Position numbers and translations under genes: made by a program
In this document: piece by piece, positions 1 to 6,298 of the stretch
Layout: each line of letters opens with the position of its first letter
How positions within the stretch are numbered: the stretch's first letter is position 1
Notes under the pieces: generated by a model
The model's database searches: none
Seen by the model: the letters and a program-made list of their open reading frames with translations, nothing else
What the model was told of the DNA's origin: nothing
DNA from: an uncultured Collinsella sp.
Lineage (GTDB): Bacteria > Actinomycetota > Coriobacteriia > Coriobacteriales > Coriobacteriaceae
Length of the DNA stretch: 6,509 nucleotides
NCBI GenBank assembly: GCA_902465115.1
Contig: CABQMC010000087.1
Span: 1 to 6,509, forward strand
Direction of reading: 5' to 3'

Positions 1-50
1 CCGCGGCAGAGGCGGCATCGCGAGCTGCCGAGGAGGTACATCGTCCTCCC

Positions 51-974
51 GTGGTGCCGATGGAGCGCGTGGTTGATCGCACCGATATCGAGCGCGGCGA
101 GCGTGCCGGCCAAAAGCGTAGCCAGGAGCCAGGCTTCCCGCGCTTTTTCGCCGAGCTCAATCTGGGCCTGATTCTTACGGCTTTTGCCATCGTTGCGTTT
201 AAAACCCCTAATCACTTTGCTTTTGGCGGCACCTCGGGCGTGTCGGTTATTCTGTCCACGCTGTTCCCGACCCTGCCCGTCGGCGTCTTTATGTGGATTA
301 TCAACGCGGTTCTCGTCGTTTTGGGCTTTATCTTTTTGGAGCGCAAGGCAATCCTGTGGAGCGTCTTCGCCTCGTTTGCGCTGTCTGCCTATGTTTCGCT
401 GTTCGAGCTCTTTATCCCGACCGATGTCTCGATGACAGGCGATATGTGGCTCGACCTGTGCTTTGCTGTCATCTTGCCGGCGCTCGGCAGCGCCATCGTC
501 TTTGATATCGGCGCCTCGACGGGCGGCACGGATATCCTCGCCATGATCCTCAAGCGACGCACCACGCTCGAGATTGGCCGCGCGCTGTTGCTGGTCGATA
601 TCGGCATCGTGACCATCGCGGCCTTCTTGTACGGTCCGCGCGTCGGTCTGTACTGCGTGCTCGGCCTGTTTGCCAAGACGCTTGTGGTCGACAAGGCCAT
701 CGAGAGCATTCACCTGCGCAAAGTCTGCACGATCATTTGCTCCGAGCCGCGCAAAGTTGAGGAGTTTATCGTCAAACATCTCAACCGTACGGCGACTATC
801 AGCCGCGGCTACGGTGCCTTTTCGGGCAAGTGCGTGACGGTGATCATGAGCGTGCTGAGCCGTCGCGAGGCCGTGCAACTGCGCCGCTATGCGCGCGAGG
901 TCGATCCGGGTGCCTTTATCACGATTGTCGACAGCTCCGAGATCGTCGGCAAGGGTTTCCGCGGCACGAACTAG
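51..974 (+). CDS. YitT family membrane protein (DUF161 + DUF2179)
   Basis: Integral membrane protein of the YitT family; its substrate and exact role are not established. Seen in the 307-residue product: hydrophobic segments at about 38-50, 64-95, 101-123, 134-152 and 176-212. A PNHFAFGGTSGVSVIL stretch (53-68) and an ASTGGTDILAMIL stretch (155-167) are the two glycine-rich signatures of the duplicated DUF161 half. A soluble C-terminal domain (about 222-304, with GYGAFSGK and VLSRREAVQLRRYAREVDPGA) matches DUF2179. The gene ends at TAG 972-974. The start is uncertain: GTG 51, GTG 54 and ATG 60 are all in frame. An AGGAGG at 31-36 is 14 bases from GTG 51, too far to be convincing. The frame also stays open, with Ala/Glu-rich codons, to the left edge, so the gene may be cut there. 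Family is secure; start and function are not. Confidence 0.88.
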   Translation: MVPMERVVDRTDIERGERAGQKRSQEPGFPRFFAELNLGLILTAFAIVAFKTPNHFAFGGTSGVSVILSTLFPTLPVGVFMWIINAVLVVLGFIFLERKAILWSVFASFALSAYVSLFELFIPTDVSMTGDMWLDLCFAVILPALGSAIVFDIGASTGGTDILAMILKRRTTLEIGRALLLVDIGIVTIAAFLYGPRVGLYCVLGLFAKTLVVDKAIESIHLRKVCTIICSEPRKVEEFIVKHLNRTATISRGYGAFSGKCVTVIMSVLSRREAVQLRRYAREVDPGAFITIVDSSEIVGKGFRGTN

Positions 975-1110
975 CGCGGACACACTCATCAAACAATCGA
1001 AAAGCGCCTCGCGCGTTGCAAATACGTCATCTAAGAGTATTTGTCCTCACATTGGGTGATAATGATGCCAAAGACATCGTTTGCGATCCAGGTGATTCGC
1101 TCTAGATACG

Positions 1111-1115
1111 AAGGG
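1111..1115 (+). promoter_or_regulatory. Ribosome binding site deciding the start of the zinc-ribbon gene
   Basis: AAGGG lies nine bases before ATG 1125 and directly abuts the other in-frame ATG at 1116. Normal spacing therefore favours 1125 as the initiator, giving a protein that begins MFCSQCGAP. Confidence 0.55.
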
Positions 1116-1124
1116 ATGATTTCG

Positions 1125-2411
1125 ATGTTCTGTTCGCAGTGTGGCGCCCCCATGGGCGATAACGACAAGTTCTGCGGCGTGTGTGGTGCCCCCAATGTCG
1201 GTGCTGCAGCTTCCACCCCTCAGGGTCAGCCTCAGCCTCAGCAGTTTGTTCCTCAACCTGTCGCGAACGCGTCCAAGGGCTGCACGGCTCAGGCGTTTGA
1301 GGATATGACCAAGACTCCGGGCGTGCTGCAGCGCGTGTGCCAGATTGCCTTTTTGCCGGCGCTTATCTGTGTCGTGTCGGTACTCGTGCTGTTCATCCCC
1401 GTTATCGGCGGTATTGCGGCTGCCATCGGCTTTTTGGCTGCCTACGTGGCGAGCGTGTGCGGTTCGGGCTTTGGTATCGAGTGGGGTCGCGACCTGTCGC
1501 TTAAGATCGATGACGGCATGGGTCGTCCGTTGATGCGTTCCACGTCGTTTGGTCTCGGAATCTTTTCGAGCGTTATTTCGGTCGTACTCGAGTTTATCGC
1601 TGCCATTCCCATTATCGGTGTAGTGCTTTCGCTGGTGGAGGGCGTGGTAATTGGCGCCGCGGGCTCGTATTCTTATTACGGCTCTTATGCGCTCGAGGCT
1701 GCGCTGTTTGGCTCGCTTGGCCTGCTTGTCCTGGCTATGATTGCCACGGCGGTCCTGGGGGTCTTCTTTAAGATGTTCGCCGACATTGCCGTGATGCACT
1801 TTGCGGTGACCGGTCGCGTCGAGAGCGCGTTTTCGCTCGATAAGGTTTGGGCAGCCTTTAAGAACAATAAGACCAAGCTGTTCTGCGCTTCGTTCCTTCC
1901 CGAGTTTTTGACGGGCCTGGTCGCCAACGTTGTCACATGGATCTTGACGGTCGTCTTTGGCGCCGTTGCCTCTGTCGGTATGTATAGCTACTACTATCGT
2001 CCTACGGGTATTGAGGCGATTGTTGCCGGCGGTGGCATCACACTCGTGCTGTTCCTGGTGCTGGTCGCTTTTGTCACCGTATTTCTTACGGTCTTTGGCA
2101 AGATGCTCAAGCACCGTGCCGTTGGCTATTGGGTCGCGCGTTATGCAAGCGAGTGGGCCGACGAGGACAAGGATGACGTCCTGACCTTTGTATTGCCCTT
2201 CGAGAAGAAGTCCACTCCCTCGGGTTACAGTGCTCCGGATATCGCGCCTGAGCCCAAGCCCGTGCCCGAGCCGGCGCCCGTGCCTGAGCCTGCGCCTGCG
2301 CCTGCGCCTGAGCCCGAGCCGGCGCCCGAGTCGGCACCTGCACCTGAGCCGGCGCCTGCACCTGAGCCGGCGCCCGAGTCAAGTTCCGACGAGGACCCTC
2401 AGGACGAGTAG
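1125..2411 (+). CDS. Zinc-ribbon membrane protein with Pro/Ala/Glu tail (DUF4013-like)
   Basis: Predicted 428-residue membrane protein of unknown function. Residues 1-24 form a zinc ribbon with two CxxC knuckles (Cys3/Cys6 and Cys17/Cys20), probably cytoplasmic. A Gln/Pro linker (about 30-50) follows. A hydrophobic core from about 73 to 325 has roughly six or seven membrane segments (about 75-113, 141-180, 194-225, 258-286, 302-325), interrupted by an amphipathic stretch near 236-256 (SLDKVWAAFKNNKTK). The core resembles DUF4013 membrane proteins; this is from recall, not a search. Residues 374-418 are Pro/Ala/Glu repeats and the protein ends in an acidic tail. The start ATG 1125 puts the zinc ribbon at residue 1, as is common, with AAGGG at 1111-1115 nine bases upstream. 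ATG 1116 touches that site, and TTG 1041 would add 28 residues that look non-coding. No clear promoter was found in the 150-base gap upstream; GATAAT at 1058-1063 is a possible -10 without a good -35. Confidence 0.85.
   Translation: MFCSQCGAPMGDNDKFCGVCGAPNVGAAASTPQGQPQPQQFVPQPVANASKGCTAQAFEDMTKTPGVLQRVCQIAFLPALICVVSVLVLFIPVIGGIAAAIGFLAAYVASVCGSGFGIEWGRDLSLKIDDGMGRPLMRSTSFGLGIFSSVISVVLEFIAAIPIIGVVLSLVEGVVIGAAGSYSYYGSYALEAALFGSLGLLVLAMIATAVLGVFFKMFADIAVMHFAVTGRVESAFSLDKVWAAFKNNKTKLFCASFLPEFLTGLVANVVTWILTVVFGAVASVGMYSYYYRPTGIEAIVAGGGITLVLFLVLVAFVTVFLTVFGKMLKHRAVGYWVARYASEWADEDKDDVLTFVLPFEKKSTPSGYSAPDIAPEPKPVPEPAPVPEPAPAPAPEPEPAPESAPAPEPAPAPEPAPESSSDEDPQDE
2247..2384 (+). repeat. Low-complexity Pro-Glu-Pro-Ala repeat tract inside the zinc-ribbon gene
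   Basis: The 3' end of the gene is a run of six-base and 18-base related units coding for PEP/PAP motifs. The clearest piece is an 18-base unit in direct tandem, 2340-2357 and 2358-2375, identical except for its last base. Such in-frame tracts can gain or lose units without breaking the frame, so length may vary between strains (inference). Confidence 0.85.
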
Positions 2412-2436
2412 CATGCCGCCTGCCATTTGGGGACGG

Positions 2437-2454
2437 GGTAGAAATGGTAGAAAT
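2437..2454 (+). repeat. Tandem 9-base repeat (GGTAGAAAT twice)
   Basis: Two perfect adjacent copies of GGTAGAAAT lie just after the stop of the zinc-ribbon gene, preceded by a TTTGGGGACGGGG run (2427-2439). They are outside any gene and not part of the terminator hairpin downstream. Function is unknown. Confidence 0.8.
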
Positions 2455-2470
2455 AACGCTTGACAGATGA

Positions 2471-2511
2471 GCGGGGGCGGACGTTTCGACGCGTCCGCCC
2501 CTGCTTTGCTT
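2471..2511 (+). terminator. Intrinsic terminator between convergent genes
   Basis: The left arm at 2471-2483 pairs with 2492-2504 to give a 13-base-pair stem (one G-U pair) of mostly G/C, with an eight-base loop, followed by a T-rich run TTTGCTTT from 2505. It lies 60 bases after the zinc-ribbon gene stop. It is also 38 bases beyond the stop of the leftward M20 gene, so the stem could stop transcription from both sides. The leftward tail is poor in T, so it is a better terminator for the rightward gene. Confidence 0.88.
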
Positions 2512-2541
2512 TAGCCAGGCTGTTATGGATGGGTGTGACGA

Positions 2542-3996
2542 CTACTCGTCGTGTTTCTCCTCGCGGCGAGCGGCGGCGCGGGCTTCGTGGATGCCCTTGA
2601 TTGCGGCATGGCGAGCCGTGCGGGCGTCGTGGATGGCGTCACGAGCCTCGGCGGTCGTCGCCTTGGCAGAGCGCAACTTGGCGGCCAGATCGGGGTTGGT
2701 TTCGGCGACCGCGGTGATCGCGGGGCCGTCGAGCTCCTCTTGCGTGGGCTCGGACAAAAAGTCGATAGCATACTGGGCGGCCACCATGGAGCCCTTTGCC
2801 AGCACGGTCTCGTCGATCTTGTAGAAGCAGGAATGTTGGGCGTACGTGGCGCCAATTTTGGGGTTACGCGTACCTACAAAGGCGAGCACGCCCGGCACAC
2901 GGCGCAGGTACTCCGAAAAATCCTCGCCCGAAAGTGTGCCGCGATAATGGCCTTGGCCGGCGGGACCCAGACACTTAATTACGGCCTGACGGCAGCGCTC
3001 GCTCGAGGCCGCGTCGTTTTCGACCTTGTAGTTGGCGATGGTGTAGTCGGTGAGCTCTGCCTCGGCGCCCAAGGCCGCCGCGGTATGCTCCACGATGCGG
3101 CGCATAAGCTCCGGCATTTCCTCGTGGGTTGAATCGCCGTAGGTGCGCACCGTGCCGGCGAGGTAGGCCGTGCCGGCGATAACGTTGCGCGCGGTGCCGC
3201 CGTGCAGCTCGCCGACGGTGATGACGGCCGGCTCGTAGGGGCTGATCTCGCGCGAGACGATGGTCTGCAGGGCGTTGACAATCTCGGCGGCAACCATAAC
3301 GGCGTCGTGGCCGCGCTGGGGCATGGCGCCGTGGCACGAGGTACCGCGGACATCGATGCGGAACCAGTCGGTATTGGCCATGCGCGGGCCGGGCTCGCAG
3401 CTTACGGTGCCGGCGTCGACCTCGCTCCAGATGTGCGCGGCGTAGGCACCATCGACGCCGTCGAGCACGCCCGTGCCGATCATGAGTTTGGCGCCTTGGC
3501 CGTTTTCCTCACTGGGCTGGAAGACGATGCGGACCTCGCCGTGGATGTCGTCGGTCATGTGGCGCAGGATCTGCAGCGTGCCGAGCATCATGGCGATGTG
3601 GCAGTCGTGGCCGCAGGCGTGCATGCAGCCCTCGTTGACGCTGGAGAAATCCTCGCCGGTCTGCTCGGTGACGGGCAGGGCGTCGATATCCGCACGCAGC
3701 AGGATGCGGCGGCGCGGCGTGCCGTCCTCGCGATAGGCGTCGGGCGCGGTGCCGCGAAGGGTCGCCACCAGGCCCGTCTTAAGGGGACGCTCGTAGGGGA
3801 TATTCATGGCGTCGAGCTGGTTGGCGATGTCGGAAGTCGTGCGCTCTTCGGCGAGGCTCAGCTCCGGGTGCTTATGGAAGTGCCGGCGCTGCTTAATGAT
3901 GTAGGGTTCAAACTCGGCGGCGATATCTCGGATGGCCGCGGTGACATCGTCTGCCGCGCTCGCCGCCATAATCTGCTGTGCCTTGGTCTTCGTCAT
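2542..3996 (-). CDS. M20D-family amidohydrolase / aminoacylase (hippurate hydrolase or N-acyl-amino-acid hydrolase type)
   Basis: Cytoplasmic two-metal hydrolase of 484 residues that should cleave an amide bond in N-acyl amino acids, hippurate-like conjugates or related small amides; the substrate cannot be read from sequence. Family marks in order: RRHFHKHPELS (37-47), ADIDALPV (102-109), HACGHDCH (126-133, with metal-site Cys128 and His130), FQPSEENGQGA (159-169, Glu163/Glu164), His188 in AHIW, the lid-domain GTSCHGAMPQRGHDA (218-232, His222), GTARNVIAGT (267-276), SGEDFSEY (356-363) and His388 in YAQHS. All expected ligands appear present. The normal fold ends near residue 414; about 70 extra residues, rich in Ala, Arg, Glu and His and likely helical, follow. 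The start ATG 3996 is set by AAGGAG (4012-4007) ten bases upstream. No signal peptide is seen. The gene is divergent from the YtcJ-like gene. Confidence 0.93.
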   Translation of the reverse strand: MTKTKAQQIMAASAADDVTAAIRDIAAEFEPYIIKQRRHFHKHPELSLAEERTTSDIANQLDAMNIPYERPLKTGLVATLRGTAPDAYREDGTPRRRILLRADIDALPVTEQTGEDFSSVNEGCMHACGHDCHIAMMLGTLQILRHMTDDIHGEVRIVFQPSEENGQGAKLMIGTGVLDGVDGAYAAHIWSEVDAGTVSCEPGPRMANTDWFRIDVRGTSCHGAMPQRGHDAVMVAAEIVNALQTIVSREISPYEPAVITVGELHGGTARNVIAGTAYLAGTVRTYGDSTHEEMPELMRRIVEHTAAALGAEAELTDYTIANYKVENDAASSERCRQAVIKCLGPAGQGHYRGTLSGEDFSEYLRRVPGVLAFVGTRNPKIGATYAQHSCFYKIDETVLAKGSMVAAQYAIDFLSEPTQEELDGPAITAVAETNPDLAAKLRSAKATTAEARDAIHDARTARHAAIKGIHEARAAARREEKHDE

Positions 3997-4006
3997 GGTC
4001 GATTTG

Positions 4007-4012
4007 CTCCTT
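4007..4012 (-). promoter_or_regulatory. Ribosome binding site of the M20D amidohydrolase
   Basis: On the minus strand AAGGAG lies ten bases upstream of ATG at 3996-3994. It fixes the start against the much longer open frame that continues upstream through the divergent gene. Confidence 0.75.
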
Positions 4013-4047
4013 GCTGGGTTGATCGCAAAATCGTACAGGCTCTCTCC

Positions 4048-4076
4048 AGTATGCCACCTGCCGCTAGGGCTGGTAA
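4048..4076 (-). promoter_or_regulatory. Candidate promoter of the M20D amidohydrolase
   Basis: Read on the minus strand, TTACCA (4076-4071) and CATACT (4053-4048) are separated by 17 bases. Each matches four of six sigma-70-type consensus bases. The -10 is preceded by TGG, an extended -10 element. Transcription would begin near 4041 and leave a leader of about 45 bases carrying the AAGGAG site. Confidence 0.5.
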
Positions 4077-4120
4077 AGTTGCCGTTTGCCGCTTGGGGTT
4101 TTGTTGCAAGGGCGGGGGAG

Positions 4121-4126
4121 TACACT
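4121..4126 (+). promoter_or_regulatory. Possible -10 element of the YtcJ-like amidohydrolase
   Basis: TACACT matches four of six -10 bases and would give a leader of about 32 bases before ATG 4165. No good -35 stands at 16-18 bases upstream, so an activator or another arrangement may be involved. Weak call. Confidence 0.3.
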
Positions 4127-4164
4127 CGGGGGTGTTGAATTTCCTGCCAGAGATGGGGATGCCC

Positions 4165-5802
4165 ATGCAACATATCGATCGGATTATCCGCTCCAAGAAC
4201 GTCTTTACCGCGCAAGACGGCATCGATACCGCCCGCGAGCTGGCGATTGCCATCGCAGGCGACCGTATCGTCGCAGTCGGTGCGCCCGATGACGTGATCG
4301 CCGCCGCGCCTGCCGCCACGCCGGTTCTCGACTACGGCGAGCAGTTTGTCTGCCCCGGTTTCCATGACGCTCATCTGCACTTCTTCCATACCTCGGTCGG
4401 TTCCTCGCCGTACATGCTCATGGATATGGGCACGTCCGAGGCGGCACTGGTGCAGCACGCGCTCGAGTTTTCCCAGGACCTGCCCGACGACGCCTGGGTT
4501 GTGACGCAGGGCTGGCGCGACTACCGTTGGGACCCGCCCGAGCATCCTACCAAGGCGTCGCTCGATGCGGCATTCCCCGATCGTCCCTGCGTTATGTATT
4601 CGGGCGACGGGCACACGCTTTGGCTCAACGGCCGTGCACTCGAGGCACTCGGCGTCACGCGCGACAGCGAGCCGCCAGCGGGCGGTAGCTACGACAAAGA
4701 CGCAAACGGCGAGCTCACGGGCATTGCGCATGAGGCGGCTGCCATGCAGCTGTTGCCGCGCTGCCTTGAGTGGCTGGGCGAAGGTCGCATCGCAAGCGCT
4801 TACGCCGATCAAATGAGGCGCATGGCCGAGCAGGGCATCACCTCGATATGCGATATGTCGCTCATGCCCATGCCGGGCTGCGATTTTATCCGCGACGATA
4901 TCTACGACAAACTGCAGACGGCCGGCAAGTTGGGCATTCGTGCCCATCTGTTCCCCACGCTGCTGGATGACCAGTCGCGTCTAGAAGAGCTTCAGGTGCG
5001 TTACGCGAACAACGTGCTGCTTTCGGCACCGGGTTTTAAGCAGTTCTTCGATGGCGTGTCGAGTGAACACACGGCATATCTCACCGAGCCCTATACCAAT
5101 CCGCGCTTCCCGGGCGACCAGGGCCGTCTGACGGTCCCGGCTGAGCGCATGCGCAAACTGGTTCTGGCGGCCGCGGAGCGCGGTCACACCGTGCGCATCC
5201 ACGTCATTGGTGACGGTGCGATTCATGCCGCGCTGGATATCTTCGAGGAGGCGGCCGATCTGTACGGCCTGCCCCAGCACGGCCATAACACGCTCGAGCA
5301 CCTGGAGAACCTTCTGCCCGAGGACATCGACCGCCTGCGCAAGCTCAACGTGGTTGCTTCGAGCCAGCCCTGCCATATCACGCTCGACCCGGGTGGTCCG
5401 GAGCGCGATCTGGGCCTGGAGCGCAGCCGCATCATGTGGCCGTTCGCAACCTATAAGCAGCGCGGCATTCGCCAAGCCTTCGGTACCGACAGCCCTATCA
5501 CGCCCGTTACCAGCATGAACGTGCTCTACACGGCTATTACGCGCCAGGACCCCAAAAGCCACTGGCCCGAGGGCGGCTGGTTGCCGAGCGAGCGCATCGA
5601 TGCAGCAACGGCTCTGCGCAACTACACCCTGGGCAGCGCCTATGCAGCGGGCGACGAGCAAAACCTCGGCAGCTTGGAGCCCGGCAAGTACGCCGACCTG
5701 GTAGTCCTGGACCAAAACCCGCTCACCATCGACCCCCAAGAGCTGCAAGCCACCAAGGTTCAGGCCACCTACCTGGCAGGCAACTTGATTTACGAGCGCT
5801 AA
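4165..5802 (+). CDS. YtcJ-like amidohydrolase (Amidohydro_3 family)
   Basis: Metal-dependent hydrolase of 545 residues in the YtcJ-like branch of the amidohydrolase superfamily (TIM barrel with a small beta-sandwich formed by both ends). It probably hydrolyses an amide or related C-N bond on a small molecule; characterised relatives include N-substituted formamide deformylases, but the substrate here is unknown. Seen: N-terminal sandwich (about 1-60), PGFHDAHLH metal motif (64-72, His70/His72), Lys292 in FKQFFDG where related enzymes use a lysine, HVIGDGAIHAALDIFEEA (345-362), EHLENLLPEDIDRLRKLNV with His379, SSQPCHI (399-405), FGTDSPITP (439-447, with Asp442 as likely catalytic aspartate), and the closing LEPGKYADLVVLDQNPL (504-520). 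Length is typical. ATG 4153 and 4159 are also in frame; 4165 was chosen because GGGG at 4155-4158 lies six bases before it, but this is not decisive. No signal peptide. Transcribed divergently from the M20D gene. Confidence 0.92.
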   Translation: MQHIDRIIRSKNVFTAQDGIDTARELAIAIAGDRIVAVGAPDDVIAAAPAATPVLDYGEQFVCPGFHDAHLHFFHTSVGSSPYMLMDMGTSEAALVQHALEFSQDLPDDAWVVTQGWRDYRWDPPEHPTKASLDAAFPDRPCVMYSGDGHTLWLNGRALEALGVTRDSEPPAGGSYDKDANGELTGIAHEAAAMQLLPRCLEWLGEGRIASAYADQMRRMAEQGITSICDMSLMPMPGCDFIRDDIYDKLQTAGKLGIRAHLFPTLLDDQSRLEELQVRYANNVLLSAPGFKQFFDGVSSEHTAYLTEPYTNPRFPGDQGRLTVPAERMRKLVLAAAERGHTVRIHVIGDGAIHAALDIFEEAADLYGLPQHGHNTLEHLENLLPEDIDRLRKLNVVASSQPCHITLDPGGPERDLGLERSRIMWPFATYKQRGIRQAFGTDSPITPVTSMNVLYTAITRQDPKSHWPEGGWLPSERIDAATALRNYTLGSAYAAGDEQNLGSLEPGKYADLVVLDQNPLTIDPQELQATKVQATYLAGNLIYER

Positions 5803-5820
5803 TAATCATACCGTACCGTT

Positions 5821-5870
5821 AAGCGCGGCTCGGGCAGCCTATTTTGGGATGGCGCTCGAGCCGCGTTTGT
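5821..5870 (+). terminator. Intrinsic terminator of the YtcJ-like amidohydrolase
   Basis: Nine contiguous G/C-rich pairs (5824-5832 with 5857-5865) are extended outward by G-U and A-T pairs to 5821/5868, and inward by GGC with GCT-type pairing and a further GCC/GGC. The tail TTTGTAT follows. The hairpin begins 18 bases after the TAA stop, the expected place for a factor-independent terminator. Confidence 0.85.
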
Positions 5871-5913
5871 ATATCGGTGGGGACTCGCTATGAGCGTCCC
5901 TGCTCTGCTTGAT

Positions 5914-5954
5914 TTGAGCGTGGGGTGGGGTGCCGCTGCCCCCCACGCGCTCAA
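5914..5954 (+). other. Imperfect hairpin, possible second terminator
   Basis: TTGAGCG (5914-5920) pairs with CGCTCAA (5948-5954), and TGGGG (5921-5925) pairs with CCCCA (5941-5945), leaving a two-base bulge on the right arm. A short TTT follows at 5955-5957. It could back up the terminator at 5821-5870 or be an unrelated structured element; the T-run is too short for a firm terminator call. Confidence 0.45.
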
Positions 5955-5986
5955 TTTGGACATCAGCAATGAGGTCTCTTGGTGTT

Positions 5987-6016
5987 TTGCATACTTTCCA
6001 TTACAGATTGCATAAA
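5987..6016 (+). promoter_or_regulatory. Weak promoter-like pair formed by a TTGCATA direct repeat
   Basis: TTGCATA occurs at 5987-5993 and again at 6008-6014, a 21-base repeat interval (two helical turns). The first copy can serve as a -35 (TTGCAT) and the second overlaps a -10-like CATAAA (6011-6016) at 18-base spacing. Transcription would enter the inverted-repeat region. Equally it could be a paired protein-binding site or chance. Confidence 0.25.
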
Positions 6017-6060
6017 TGGGCTGGGATGTTCTTTCTGGTCCTGATGTACCCCCGCCTGGG

Positions 6061-6086
6061 CCGTGCAAAAAACGGAGTATTCAGCA
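6061..6086 (+). repeat. Left arm of a 26-base inverted repeat
   Basis: Matches the reverse complement of 6273-6298 at 20 of 26 positions: seven outer bases (CCGTGCA) and thirteen inner bases (GGAGTATTCAGCA) are identical. All mismatches form one block at 6068-6073 (AAAAAC). Pairing can be extended outward through GGG 6058-6060 and CCCCC 6049-6053. Confidence 0.85.
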
Positions 6087-6272
6087 ACACAAGCCCCGCC
6101 GGCGCCGCTGCAGTCGGGTAGCATCGCGGAGCTCGATGACATTTTGTGGTCTGGTACGGCGCGAAGTATGCCCATTTGTCCCAACGGGGTCTGCCCACCG
6201 ACCAAAATCGCCCGCTGAAGGCGTCCTTGGGACCAATAAGGAATGTCCAGTGCGTATGCAGCCGTCCTGGTC

Positions 6273-6298
6273 TGCTGAATACTCCCAAAAATGCACGG
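6273..6298 (-). repeat. Right arm of a 26-base inverted repeat
   Basis: Inverted partner of 6061-6086: TGCTGAATACTCC (6273-6285) and TGCACGG (6292-6298) are fully complementary to it, separated by CAAAAA (6286-6291), which faces the AAAAAC of the other arm. Flanking CCC (6303-6305) and GGGGG (6307-6311) can continue the stem. No target-site duplication is seen outside the arms. Confidence 0.85.

Noticed and set aside
1004..1014. GCGC-CTC-GCGC as a terminator for the YitT gene
   Set aside because: The stem is only four pairs with a three-base loop and no T-run follows.
1047..2114. 355-residue leftward frame opposite the zinc-ribbon gene
   Set aside because: Arg/His-rich translation without domains, fully overlapping a gene with clear motifs; a GC artefact.
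2460..2465. Perfect TTGACA as a promoter -35
   Set aside because: No -10-like sequence at 15-19 bases downstream, where the terminator stem lies.
3202..4164. Open frame upstream of and in frame with the YtcJ-like gene, suggesting a fusion of 866 residues
   Set aside because: It lies antisense to the well-supported M20D gene, has no domain, and arises from GC-biased codons; the amidohydrolase motifs fit a start near 4165.
3997..4947. Leftward open frame that would extend the M20D protein to 801 residues
   Set aside because: It is antisense to the YtcJ-like gene, and AAGGAG at 4012-4007 fixes the start at 3996.
4981..5748. 255-residue leftward frame opposite the YtcJ-like gene
   Set aside because: No family features and complete overlap with conserved catalytic motifs on the other strand.
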